A stretch of 29,019 nt of DNA, taken from the NCBI GenBank assembly GCA_002751075.1, contig NAOQ01000338.1, forward strand, positions 42,274-71,292, in the 5' to 3' direction. The DNA is from Ichthyophonus hoferi. Lineage: Eukaryota; Opisthokonta; Ichthyosporea; Ichthyophonida; Ichthyophonidae. Below, in pieces: positions 11,501-21,730 of this stretch; the first letter of the stretch is position 1, and each line of letters begins with the position of its first letter. Both the position numbers and the translations under genes were made by a program. Below the pieces are notes generated by a model, which was not told the DNA's origin, searched no databases, and was given only the letters and a program-made list of their open reading frames with translations.

Positions 11501-14500
11501 AAAGAAAAAGCTAAAAAAATACAACGCAATAGGGTTAGATAGTAGGAGAAAAAGGAGTCATATGGTGAGTGTATGTGGGAGGGACATTACAAGTAGATAC
11601 ATACGTACATACATACATATATGCATACATACATACATACGTACATACATACATACATACATACATACATACATACGTACATACGTACGTACATACATAC
11701 ATACATACATACGTACATACCTACATACATACATACATACATACGTACATACCTACATACATATATATATATATATATACATACATACAATCCTACATAT
11801 ACACATATGTATATACCCACCTCGAAGCTCAGAAGCATGACAATACTGACACCAGCTTCCCCGAATACAGTTAGACACATAACCAACCAACCAAGATTAA
11901 CTAGTTGAATCACCGCTAGCAACCCAAGAATACGCAAATGGGTTTGCATTGGTATGCGAGGTGAAAAAGATAACTGCAACGGCAAAGGAATCAATAAAGG
12001 ATAGTTGGGTGATAGGTTAAACATGGGTAAAGTACAATTGTATCTGAAAATTGCAATTGTAATCACATAGGACCACATATGGGGTAGGCAGTGATAAGCT
12101 AAATAACAGTGGAGCCCTATACATACATAACTTATATATAATAGCATTTGTTATAATCTAATACTATACGGTTAGTCCTTGGTAACAGTTTTCATTCAAC
12201 TTTTATTATACCAATAACAATTGGCTACTAGAAAAACATAAACGCATGAAACCTAAGCGGAAGAAAGATACAGTATATGAATATAAATATTTAATTGTAC
12301 ATAATGGCAAAATCAATTAACCACTATGTAGAAAGGTATAAATATAAATATAGGCATAAAAAAAAGAAAATAAAAGAAAGAAATCGATAAATGTAAATGT
12401 ACGTATAATATAATGTAATACAATATACTACACTACAATATAATCTAAAAGAATGTTTTTATATAGGTATATACATACATATTCAAATCTGTCCTTCCCT
12501 AGCATGCTAATTACACGTAGGAAGCCAAGTACTGCAAACCAGGTAGTCCAAAACATAAACTCCTGTGGGGTGTGGAGTGTGAGGTGAGGGGAGTTTCATG
12601 TATTATATATATATACTTCATTATTTCTCTCCCTTGGTTCTCGTATACTAGTCCACCTTTTACCCTCCTTCCTTCAATCTCTTTCTTTCACTTTCATTTA
12701 TTTCTTCTGTTATTTCCTCTATTTTCTCTTTTAATGTCCCCTATGTTCTTGTATGTTCTGGCTGACCACCTATTATAGTAGCCGCTTACCCGTTACTTAT
12801 TGATACGCACTTTATCCTTTCCCTTTGTATTACCACACATAGTATAGTAGCATAGTAGTATAATAAGGTATGTTTTATATATTCATAATCTATGTATATA
12901 CACATCCCAACTACCATCTATCTATCAAGGCCTCTTAGTTTCATAGTTTTATATACGAATAAACGTGTATTGTAATGCATTGATTGCTCTAGAAATCGTT
13001 ACATTGTAGTGTGTGTACAAATATACTATTGTATATATACGCCCATATCTGTCTATTTAAAAGTATCTTCATATACACATGTATGTATGTATGAATAAAT
13101 GCATATATATATATGTCAGTACATATGCTGATATGCACAAACCTGTACATTATATTATATACATTTTTTTATATAATTATAATTTCGCGCACATTTATTG
13201 GTCCTTACCTTCCAATCGGGATTCAGGATGGCACCAATAAACATGATCTTGTATATGACGTAGTTGATCAGGCGATCGTACATATGCTACAGAAACATAT
13301 CATTGGTGAATTATACCATTTAGATTTTGATATATCTCTATACAGGAATACAACAAAAGGTTAAATGCAAGGCGGGTGATTGTGGGACAAGATTTATAAA
13401 ATAGTGTAAATAGTAGAATAATGAGTTGATATAGTATTGTGTAATGTAATAGAGTATAGCAGAAGGCAATATAGTATAGCATGATATAGTGTTATGATGT
13501 TATATAGTATGATATAATGTAATTTAGAATAGTATGATATAGTGCTACAATGTAATATAATATAGTAATATAATATAACATAATATAACATAATATCATA
13601 TAGTGTAATTGTTGACATTTAAAAAAACTAACTCCAACCATTACATTTAAATACATAAACAATTTAATATAAAGAAAAAATGAATATGTATTGGAATTGG
13701 CACAGCTGACAGCAATATAATAGAACGGCAGCTTAGTCACCTAATTCTCCTTTTTATTACATTAAATTTTTGTATTTGGCTATGAAGGTGATACACAAAA
13801 AACATCCAATAGAAATAAATGTTTAAAAAACCTCCTTCCAATAGAATATAACCAGGCCTTTTAAAATCAGTATACAATAATAGATTAGATCCAAGTTATA
13901 TCCTATCATTTCAACCATTCAGATATCTTAATTAATTATTAATTATATTCAAGTCGCATCATTATTGGGTTTACTATCATTCTGCATGATAGTACGGGAC
14001 CTCTCATTGGTCAAGGGCTTTCTATTTATAGATTAATAGTAGGTCACATTAATTAAAATAATTAATAATGTGACCCTATTATAGGTTATTTCCTATGGAA
14101 CGAGGAAATATATATAGTACTCTTTGACTTTTGGCATCCTATAAAAGCCATGATTTATCAAGAATAACCACAAAACACTACTAATTAAATTATTAAAACC
14201 AGCCAATAAAATGATTGAACTATAGTATTAACTCAACTATATATAAAGGCTCGTTAGCACATTCTGGCCGTAAAATCTCAAAAGATCATCTAAAAATAGA
14301 CCAATATCAGAGCATCCCATTAATAAAAAATTATAATTATAAAATTATGATTGGTACCTTAAATTTTATAAATTAGCCCTTATAATATGTTTTTAATGGA
14401 TCCTAATCTCACCAACCATAACCCATTTATAGTTTACTAGTATGGCACGGGTAAAGAAGAGAATGCACTGATAATACAACATAATTTAAGGCAATATATA

Positions 14501-15997
14501 ACTAGACTATACTATTATGAGATTATATTATTAACATTACTTGCAATCAGATGTCATTGGTTGTCATAGACTTATTTGATTTGAATATAATTTTATAATT
14601 TCCAATTTACCTGATATTCAATAACTCTCAATTCTCCAAATATTATTTGCTTCAACCCCCTACTCATCCAGGCCAATAGAATGCCCAGCATGTTGATCAT
14701 AGCCTGTGATTGGATAGACGTCACCATTTAATATATATGTGATAGTATGCACCAAGCACCCCCACATATATCACATATAACTATTTACATTTATCTATAC
14801 ATACATACATACATGCCTATGTGAATATAGGATTACAAATCTAGACGTCATTATCAAGAAAAGTATAATACAAAGCCTACTACTAAAAAAGGAAGAAAAA
14901 AAACATAAACGACAAATATTAATTGGTCCTTACACTTTATTTTATTCAACAAACAAACGGTAAGATGAATCATATATTATAAATTGAAGCAATACTTACA
15001 ATGACACATATCTTGTCGCTAGTGAACACTCTAAGTAGAAATAAAAGACGAGTAGTCATTGGAGGAAGATCGGGGATGGCATATATATCCAAGAACATAA
15101 TAGATATTAACACTAACACACTACATATTGTGTAGGTCCCCAAACGGGGCATAATGTGTGGTAATCTGCAATATTATGATTGGTTATTAGTCATATATAT
15201 AGCTCTGTTTAAAAGGTTCTATCTCACTTTCTAATCACATTTAGGGCTGAAATACCGTTGTTTGACCTGTTAGCAGTAACGTGTTTTGTTTAGTTTTAGA
15301 GTGGCACGCCTCCAAGGCCTTGAAGGAAAAATAGTAGTTGATCATTGATGAAATACCAATTTTAAAAATAATTAATTAGGATTAATTAGATAGTCGGAGC
15401 AATTAACGATTTTTGCAATCATCTCCAAATTTGAAAGTAAAATTTAGGGACTTTTGACCAATAACCGCTTTTTAAAAGGATTAAGAGTATTTAAAAGATA
15501 AGCAATAGGTTTTAGAGCAGGAAACAATCAGTCTTAGTGAAGGGAAGAAAAATGATAAATGGGTAGGCCAAGAGGAAAGAAAGAGAGAATGTAAGTATGG
15601 TATGTATAATGTATATATGTATGGTATATATGTGTATGTATGTCTGTGTTTGTGTATATAGGCATATACGTATGCATGTATGTTATATATATGGTATGTC
15701 TGTGGTAAAAATGAAAATGAGGGTATACATATAAAACGAGTCTATCTACCTACCTATATACGTGTGTCTTTATTAAAAAATACATCCACTATCTAGTGAT
15801 CCTTACATTATCCTTTTTCTCCCAACAATCTGGTATAGTAAAATCATAATAGTCTACGCACAGTGGTCTGGCAATTTTGTGAAATGAAAATAAATTATAA
15901 ACCGAAAAAAAGTATTACAAATGAATATAATCATAAAATCAAGACAGAATAAACAAATCAGAATTTCCTACCTATCAAAAACCTCAATTCCATCCAT
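5507..15997 (-). CDS. AMFR: AMFR/gp78-type ER membrane RING-H2 E3 ubiquitin ligase with CUE domain
   Basis: Exons read right to left: 15997-15972, 15867-15807, 15318-15281, 15165-15000, 14703-14611, 13286-13209, 12562-12479, 11973-11821, 11175-11002, 10669-10536, 9890-9780, 9479-9387, 8678-8596, 7668-7609, 6725-6546, 6179-6001 and 5741-5507 (TAA at 5509-5507). All phases agree except at one join, 8596 to 7668, where a small exon of 3n+2 bases must be missing. The protein of about 650 residues is close to human AMFR in length. It has several hydrophobic spans, the family landmarks FGELRV, KDRFEY, LSFSP and YLYYTEF, then a RING and a CUE domain. gp78 works in ER-associated degradation: it ubiquitinates misfolded membrane proteins and sterol-regulated HMG-CoA reductase together with UBE2G2 and p97/VCP. 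I could not identify the UBE2G2-binding G2BR or the p97-binding VIM motif. The first three exons (46-residue extension before the first span) are less certain than the rest. Confidence 0.92.
6546..7668 (-). other. CUE domain split by an intron in the AMFR-like gene
   Basis: Exon 7668-7609 encodes VDRVMEMFPEANRNDVIADF, and exon 6725-6546 starts AVTQSIDQTVDNILHNRL. Joined in phase 0 they align without gaps to the AMFR CUE domain, including the ubiquitin-binding M-F-P and the D-N-I-L signature near the end. The rest of the second exon is a Pro-rich linker. Confidence 0.92.
9150..9345. repeat. Degenerate ATACA/ATATA pentamer tract
   Basis: A decayed satellite of ATAAT, ATACA and CCATA words lies in the AMFR intron between exons 9387 and 8678, including a short intact ACCATACCATACCATA stretch near 9240. 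It is of the same family as the repeat at 2303-2640. Confidence 0.75.
9387..9890 (-). other. RING-H2 finger exons of the AMFR-like gene
   Basis: Exons 9890-9780 and 9479-9387 encode the ring C-x2-C-x11-C-x1-H-x2-H-x2-C-x10-C-x2-C: CAIC, then PCGHMYH, then SCIQSWLE and CPTC. The intron splits the codon just after the second His (donor GT|GTTAGT). All eight zinc ligands and the E2-facing Ile and Trp are present, so the ligase should be active. The preceding RFRDVTPSEL matches the linker found in AMFR and Hrd1 just before their RING. Confidence 0.93.
9893..10100. repeat. (GTAT)n tetranucleotide tract in AMFR intron
   Basis: An imperfect GTAT/GTAC/GTAG repeat begins directly at the acceptor of the RING exon (9890), so the polypyrimidine side of that acceptor on the minus strand is itself made of microsatellite. 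Confidence 0.85.
10686..10795. repeat. Imperfect tandem repeat, about 16-17 bp unit
   Basis: Around six diverged copies of a unit like GTTAGTATGATAGTAG lie in the AMFR intron just upstream, in gene direction, of the exon 10669-10536. Confidence 0.7.
11597..11783. repeat. (CATA)n microsatellite in AMFR intron
   Basis: An almost pure CATA/CGTA tetranucleotide run ends in AT dinucleotides and a short CATA tail about 40 bases from the donor of exon 11973-11821. The open frames across it on both strands (His-Thr-Tyr-Ile or Met-Tyr-Val-Cys periodic) are artefacts. Confidence 0.95.
13394..13612. repeat. Degenerate ATAGT/ATAAT pentamer tract
   Basis: A third decayed pentamer satellite (ATAGT, ATAAT, ATACT words) lies in the AMFR intron between exons 14611 and 13286. 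The minus-strand open frames here are rich in Ile, Tyr and Leu and are repeat by-products. Confidence 0.7.
14030..14085. repeat. Inverted repeat around GGTCACATT
   Basis: Two arms of roughly 22 bp containing GGTCACATT and AATGTGACC flank a short AT-rich centre, with small indels between them. The feature lies in an AMFR intron and could be a remnant of a miniature inverted-repeat element; no clear target duplication was seen. Confidence 0.6.
15281..15997 (-). CDS. Probable N-terminal exons of the AMFR-like gene
   Basis: Exon 15997-15972 (MDGIEVFD, phase 2 donor AG|GTAGGA), exon 15867-15807 (PLCVDYYDFTIPDCWEKKDN, donor GTAAGG) and exon 15318-15281 (ALEACHSKTKQN, phase 2 donor GTTACT) join in phase to one another and then to the exon starting at 15165. 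They would give a polar, acidic N-terminal stretch before the first membrane span that human AMFR lacks. An alternative start is the Met at 15152 in the next exon, which would give an N-terminus of about human length. The middle exon looks firmly coding; the third is the weakest. Confidence 0.5.
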
Positions 15998-17900
15998 GAT
16001 ATCCTAATATAGCAAACCTTTACTGATCTATATAGTAATTGCCAATAGTTGAAGCGATCTTAGATACTATATTGTAGGGAGGATAGGTAGGTTAAGATAG
16101 GTTCATAGAGTTAATGTGGTCTGTATAGTGTACGTCATAATAAAAACCATATGAATATGTGCGTGTAAGAAAACTATATCTATTTATGTACATGTTTAAC
16201 AGTGATTGGGTGGATTAAGGTAGGAGAAATAATGATAGGATTATAAAATATTTCAGTAAATAGAATCCAGCCATATATATAGGTGTGAGTGTAAGGATGT
16301 ATATAAGATATTTTCATATAGGGCGAGGTGCATCTACCTATGGTATAAGTGTGGAACTTATAGCATGTATATAGAGTATGCCGTAATTAATAGGTGCATA
16401 TAATTATCCATATATTATATATATATAAATAAATCCACGTATCACAGTTATATTTATATGATAAAAGTAGATATATGACTATGTATAATTTTAGGTGTCG
16501 ATTAACGTGTTTGAGGTCCAGTCACAGCATCGTATGATACACATACATACATATATTATTGCATGTTAAATGGGGTGTGAGTAGTGTAAAATGGAATAGA
16601 CAGTATAATATATAAGAAGTAAGTTTGGCTTTAAAAATAACTATAGAAAGGTATTAGGGACATAATGTAAAACAACATGTATGCAGGTACACATATATGT
16701 GTTTCTTTTATATAAGCATTTGAAGTATGAATATATATATGCATAATGGGAAGTTGAAGTGTGTAAGAATATACTTTACCTTGGTGATAATCCCATATAT
16801 AGGTAACTACAAGTATACACCTACAATATATACAGCAGAGATACAGGCATGATGTGGTGTGGTAAATATCACGCCTGGCATATATTGTATATATATATAT
16901 ATATATATCGTGTTCCTGTTTCCCTTTTGCCCTGTAACTGTTGCAACAAGTATATTAAACTCTTAAGGTTTCGGTTTTTTATTTCGTTTTACTGCATGAC
17001 CATTACTGTACGTGTCACGCTTTATTAAAAAAGAATACCAATATTGTTCTCAACTGTCTTGTTCCCTACTCCGTAATACTAATATATGCCAAATATACAC
17101 TGGTAGTGCTATATTTTAGTGTCTGGTGTTGCCCTTTGTCTGCTTGTATGTTTTATGTGACGTACAAGGTTGCTAGTCTATAAAGTGATAATAGTATGTA
17201 AGTATGGTAAAAAAAAAATTTTTAATTGTTATTATATTATTAAAACCTAACCGCTGTCCAGTTAAATATTATCACGCATATCTTAAACTAAAATATTTAG
17301 CATCGTTCTCATACCTCTCATAAAAACAAAGTGTACACTTCAAGAGATATATCTTTAAATTAACTACTTTAAATTCCTACTTATCCCAAAATACAATAAA
17401 ATATATCCAACCAATTAAAATTATTTGTATATTTGCCCATATTAATCTATATATATATATACAAACTATTCCGTCTCTCTATTGGCCAGATATATTTGCA
17501 AGAGCCTTAGCTATGGAAACTTTCTCGTGAGCCGTTTCTAGACCTATCGCATTTTAATAGTTACGTCATCACGTTGTCGTCATGCACCTACTATAGTTGG
17601 TACCCTATTGGATTGATCTCATCATATACTCTCATATACTGGAACAGTCAATATGTTACAAATACACTAATGTTGTTCAACACATGGGCTAGCTCATGTT
17701 ATATCATAGCTTATTTATTACATTATAGGAAATAACAAGAAAAATAGTTATAAGCTATTGTATCCAATTATATTTATATTAGATAGAGTAATGCTACCTA
17801 GGGAACTTCAAAATTATGGCCTAAATTAAAAAAATATTACATTTTTTTATGTTTACGTATCAGCTATTAAATATATTAATATGGCAATATCAAACCAATT
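15998..17900. other. Region upstream of the AMFR-like gene; no gene recognised
   Basis: This AT-rich stretch probably contains the ligase promoter and any 5'UTR exons. A CRE-like TTACGTCA lies at 17561-17568, in a slightly GC-richer patch with CCAAT-type words. A hairpin lies at 16822-16889. No open frame here resembles a protein family. Confidence 0.4.
16822..16889. repeat. Hairpin-forming inverted repeat
   Basis: TACAATATAT at 16822-16831 pairs with ATATATTGTA at 16880-16889, and inside it CAGGC (16844-16848) pairs with GCCTG (16873-16877). Confidence 0.6.
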
Positions 17901-17934
17901 AGAACTTTATCTATAGGTGTTTCACCATTAATGC

Positions 17935-18870
17935 GTGCATATAGCAAGTTCCCAAAACAATTACAAAGGGGTTGTTTACTGTGACTGTTTGTTATTGCAG
18001 TTTTCAGTCATCAAATTTATATTATGTCTTTTAATTTTCAAAGTGGTAGAAATACATTACACAGATGATTTACTAGAAGGCCAACTAGTCAAGTCTCTGG
18101 TACAGTCAAACCATTAAAAAATACCTTTACAATGCCCATCTTCCATGCAGTCGGCAACTGCATGTTAAAAATAGAATTCCGTACAATATACTAGTTTTAT
18201 TTCCAATAATCAAGTCGAGTTTAGTACTGCAGATACTACTTCTATTTCTAATAAAATATTTAAGGATTATGTCTATAGGTTAACTTTTTATATTGTATTG
18301 TCCATAATTTAACATAATTTTATGTCTACTTTCTTGCATTTTTAAGTTTCCATTAAGGTAAATATTGCGAATACTACATCAGCGAACAAGGCAATAGTTG
18401 ACGCCAAGGAACTGGTCTTACCAGTAATGGCATTAGAGCAAGACTTAACGGCAATTAAGATACGTGTGATTTATAAATAACAGCCATTTCGAACTGATTC
18501 TATTATTAAACAGCTTAAAACTTAACATTTTAGACAAATATTCTAATTGCAGTAGTTACACTGTTGTGTCTATTATGTCCTATATTTAGGTTCATTCCAC
18601 CTGGGATAGTTTGCAGTAGCTCAAATTGACATCTAGGTTTCATTGCTGTAAGATAAAATTCAGAATGTATTGCGTTGTGATACAGTGATTCAATCAATGT
18701 TTGTTGGTAATGTTATTGAATAAGTTGGTCTGATGAATAACTTTGGGGAGATTGTCAGAATTGCCTGTGATGCATATCTCCTTCTGAATAATGAAAGAAT
18801 CTTATGCAAAAGTTACCATTTGCGTATGTTGGTCTTAAAATTATTAGTCGAAATAACCATAATAGATTGA
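17935..18870 (+). other. Coding-like fragments, unassigned
   Basis: Several short plus-strand stretches have protein-like composition (balanced acidic, basic and hydrophobic residues), unlike the surrounding AT-rich DNA. They are the end of the frame at 18034-18117 (VVEIHYTDDLLEGQLVKSL), 18352-18480 (ANKAIVDAKELVLPVMALEQ) and 18735-18830 (FGEIVRIACDAYLLLNNERI, before a GTATGT donor). I recognise no domain. They may be exons of the gene proposed at 19442-19866, or relics. The minus strand of the same stretches is also partly open, which lowers confidence. Confidence 0.25.
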
Positions 18871-19441
18871 ACAAGCAATATGACAGTGTATAATTCTACT
18901 ACAGTGTAACATTCTGATTTAGCACGTGCTATATTCAGCTCCTACTTTTCCTGTTGGACGGCCTCTAAAAATAGTATTTTGTTGTTGTGATGAATATAGA
19001 ATGAATAGCCTTGTAATAATGTATATATAATATAGTAGAAAATAGATGAGTAGAAAAATGTTGTAACAATATTGAAAGGCATTTGAATATTTGAATAAGT
19101 ATACTCATTATACATTATAGCAGTGAAATAGCAAGGTCCAGTGTTTTTTATTTCTGGGTGCATATTTACAGTCATGTCATTTATTAATACAATAATACAA
19201 TATTTAGGACATTGCATTATAAAAACACCATTTCAGTAACTGTAAATATATCGATAAAAACTGAATCAATACGCCTCAAAGTTCTTACTAAATATTTGAT
19301 TGCAAATGGCTCCGTAATTAACAGTTTAAAGAACTACTAAAAAAATTTCCTGGTAATAATGATCATATTGGTAGAGAGATTGTCTGCATCCCATGTAGAG
19401 ACTTGGGGGCTTTTGCAATACAATTTGATGCGTTCATTTAA

Positions 19442-19866
19442 ATGTCTAATCTCAGTACATGCCATAGGTTCGTGGCAAACTACAACAAACCAGAGTAAGT
19501 AATCGCTATTATTTTTATATGATTTAAGACCAATGACACTATAATCCTTGTTTCAGAGTCATGACTTTTAAAAAATATGACGTAAGCCGATGAAAATCTA
19601 AAAATTGTCAAATATAGATATATATACAACAGAGGCTGCTGTAGTTATAATCTATTAAATTATTGCTGCTCACATTTATGTATTCACAAATCAGTTTATC
19701 TAATTAGGAACGCTATTTAATCGGCATATCGGACCAACCATTTCATGATCCGCTTGTTACTAGAACTTGGGCCAAGCTTTGCGTTTATGCAGAATTAATG
19801 ATCTTGCAACGCAATTTTCTATTGAAGTTCTCTGCTTGCAATAGTCGGCTGCCTCCTGGAACATAA
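19442..19866 (+). CDS. Small three-exon gene of unknown function (possible)
   Basis: Three plus-strand exons join in phase through canonical sites: 19442-19494 (MSNLSTCHRFVANYNKP, phase 2, donor GTAAGT), 19557-19581 (VMTFKKYD, acceptor TTTCAG, donor GTAAGC) and 19708-19866 (starts ERYLIGISDQPFHDPL after TCTAATTAG, ends TAA). Together they give 78 residues with no signal peptide or membrane span that I can see, and no family I recognise. The in-frame Met could instead lie inside an intron with the acceptor TCTAATCTCAG at 19455, which would make this the 3' part of a longer gene extending upstream over the fragments from 17.9 kb. Three independent phase matches plus good donors argue for a real transcript, but it could also be a decayed one. 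Confidence 0.38.
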
Positions 19867-20483
19867 GTGGGATAGTTACTATACAAGCTGAAATCGACAC
19901 TAACAACATACATCATACATGTATTTAAATGTACAGATACTGGCAAGGTATAGAGGCAGAGAGCTTATTGATATAGTCAACTAACGGTCGATTTAAGCTT
20001 GCATACTATAATTTGATTTATAGTTCCTGTTAAAACCGGTATATTTAATTAATTTAAATATTTCTCTATATAGTTATAATAATTTAATGTTATTACTATT
20101 ACTTACGTATAATCTGGAAAAAATATTTGGTGCAATTATTGATGTTAAATGCCAATCCAAGACGATCGATCAAAATTGAACCAACTAATGGCAGACGTCC
20201 TGCGACTATATAATAAGCCATTTCAGATCGAATGCTTAGGGTCCAGATAGCTCATTGCTTAGGCATCCTACCCAGGACACATCCTTCTGACTTGTTTAAT
20301 TGCTTAATAGTAAAAATGTGTCTTAACATGTTTTGTACTCGGTGTATGCAAAGGGATACGTTGAAACGCCCCTTAATTCGGTATTCCCTCTCCTCCTAAA
20401 TAAATCTAGGTCACAGGAATACTCCTGCCTCTATTTATTATTCCCAACATGGTAAAGTAGCAGAGAAAACTATATGGCTTATC

Positions 20484-20717
20484 ATGAGCACAGAATCTGG
20501 TAATTTTATTAAGTCAATGATCCACAAATGCCACACAAAAAAAAAAGTCCAAAGCACTCTAGAGGAAATTCGAACTCTGATCATCCCTTTTTTATACTCA
20601 CTCGCTGTATACCCCACATCGTCTGTAAGGTGTTACGTTACGACTGAAAAATTTATCAATTGCAAATCGGTGGCTAATTTTTTTGCAAGTACGGGGTTAC
20701 AACTTCTAGACCAATGA
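20484..20717 (+). other. Open frame of 77 codons, no recognised homology
   Basis: A Met-initiated frame lies between the candidate gene and the fossil element. It has a mixed composition and no domain or splice signal I can point to. An overlapping minus-strand frame (20842-20633) is equally plausible, so neither is called as a gene. Confidence 0.12.
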
Positions 20718-20881
20718 CCATCATACACTACGATACGATACCAATCAACATATAGCCGGAAGCAATTCCATAGAGGCAAAATTTCTATATCCCCATAAAC
20801 TTTACAAGAGTAAACATACTGTAAAATATTATATACTACCATATATTACTACATATATAGAATTTAAAAGTAATAAGTATT

Positions 20882-21054
20882 TATTAGAATTCTAATTCAT
20901 GGTGATGCTGTCGTTGTTGTGGGTATCGGTATTGTGTTGTCTATCACGGTCTTGACTTAATCGTGGCCAGTCAAGACCAAGTCAAGACGTGGTAGACTAC
21001 ACAATACCGATACCCACAACAACGACAGCATCACCATGAATCAGAATTCTAATA
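20882..21054. repeat. Long near-perfect inverted repeat (hairpin, arms about 76 bp)
   Basis: The arms 20882-20958 and 20979-21054 are complementary apart from a few positions, with a 20-base spacer. A transcript across this region would fold into one long double-stranded stem. Confidence 0.95.
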
Positions 21055-21055
21055 G

Positions 21056-21089
21056 GGTTATGGGCCCAGCACGCTTCCACTGTGCTACT
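21056..21089. other. Initiator tRNA-Met complement (primer-binding-site-like)
   Basis: Starting GGTTATGGGCCCAGCACGC, this segment is the reverse complement of the D-arm to anticodon-loop half of a eukaryotic initiator tRNA-Met, including the CAT anticodon and an A-box-like TAGCACAGTGG. The acceptor-stem and T-arm halves are absent, so it is not a tRNA gene. A half-tRNA primer is known for Copia in flies. Confidence 0.75.
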
Positions 21090-21730
21090 TTGTTACAGAC
21101 AGGTAGCATATCTCCGTTTCCTTTCAATCATTGACCTCTAGGTAAATTTGCTTTTGAACGATCAACATTTCCAGCTTTAAAATGACGCCAAACTAAACAC
21201 AACTGGACAACACCCAATATTACTTCCGCTGCCAGCTGCCAAACGCCAAACGCCAAACGCCAGACGTACAGTTTGTCATTTTTGAAGGTCATCAGGAATT
21301 ATCTGATTTATTCAGTATGAAATAATCCTGCAACAAAGCAGCTATGCTGTGCAGAGACAACACAACATAACTTGCCCACATAACGTGTAGCGACCGAAAT
21401 TAACAATCTTTCCTTTTTCTTTTGGCTATTGTACCTTTAAATCCCAAGTACTTAAAATTCAGTGGCTCAAGATTAAGTAGTTGCGTAATATCTTTTCAAC
21501 CTGATAGGTTGATTCGTTAATAGAACCTTTGTAAGTTACGCCAACAAGTATAAAAGAAAACAAAAGTCAAGAATAAAGGCCCCCGTCGCAGACATTTACC
21601 TCACCCCTGAGGAGTGGGGGTGAAATACTAACAAAATATAAAGACTACTAACTAGATACATAGACTAATAATTTAATAAAACAAAGCAATGAATTCCAGC
21701 ATCACTGACAACCAGAATTCTAATAGTATT

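Larger units (their letters stand above)
20877..21730. mobile_element. Fossil small LTR-retrotransposon-like (TRIM-like) element with hairpin terminal repeat
   Basis: The element spans 20882-21725 and is flanked by a 5-bp direct repeat, GTATT (20877-20881 and 21726-21730). Its ends are inverted (TATTAG...CTAATA), and the outermost 28 bases at the two ends are similar. The left 173 bases form a long hairpin: arms 20882-20958 and 20979-21054 around a 20-base loop. Directly after it, from 21055, lies a primer-binding-site-like sequence complementary to initiator tRNA-Met, as used by Copia-type elements. A purine-rich tract lies near 21608-21626. It encodes no protein and depends on helper enzymes, if it ever moved. 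The end repeats are not alike over their full length, so it is not an intact LTR pair. A foldback DNA element is the alternative reading. The near-perfect hairpin arms suggest that part is young. Confidence 0.6.

Noticed and set aside
11562-12147. Long open frames on both strands full of His-Thr-Tyr-Ile or Met-Tyr-Val-Cys
   Set aside because: They are translations of the CATA microsatellite. Only the part 11973-11821 on the minus strand is a real exon (AMFR-like gene).
20234-20290. tRNA-like stretch TAGCTCATTGCTTAGGC, possible SINE head
   Set aside because: The A-box match is imperfect, with no B-box and no second copy in the window.
20703-20713. A-box-like TGGTCTAGAAG on the minus strand, possible tRNA or SINE
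   Set aside because: There is no B-box at a sensible distance and no tRNA fold.
21056-21089. tRNA-Met gene
   Set aside because: Only the D-arm to anticodon half is present. It fits a primer-binding site in the fossil element better than a tRNA gene.
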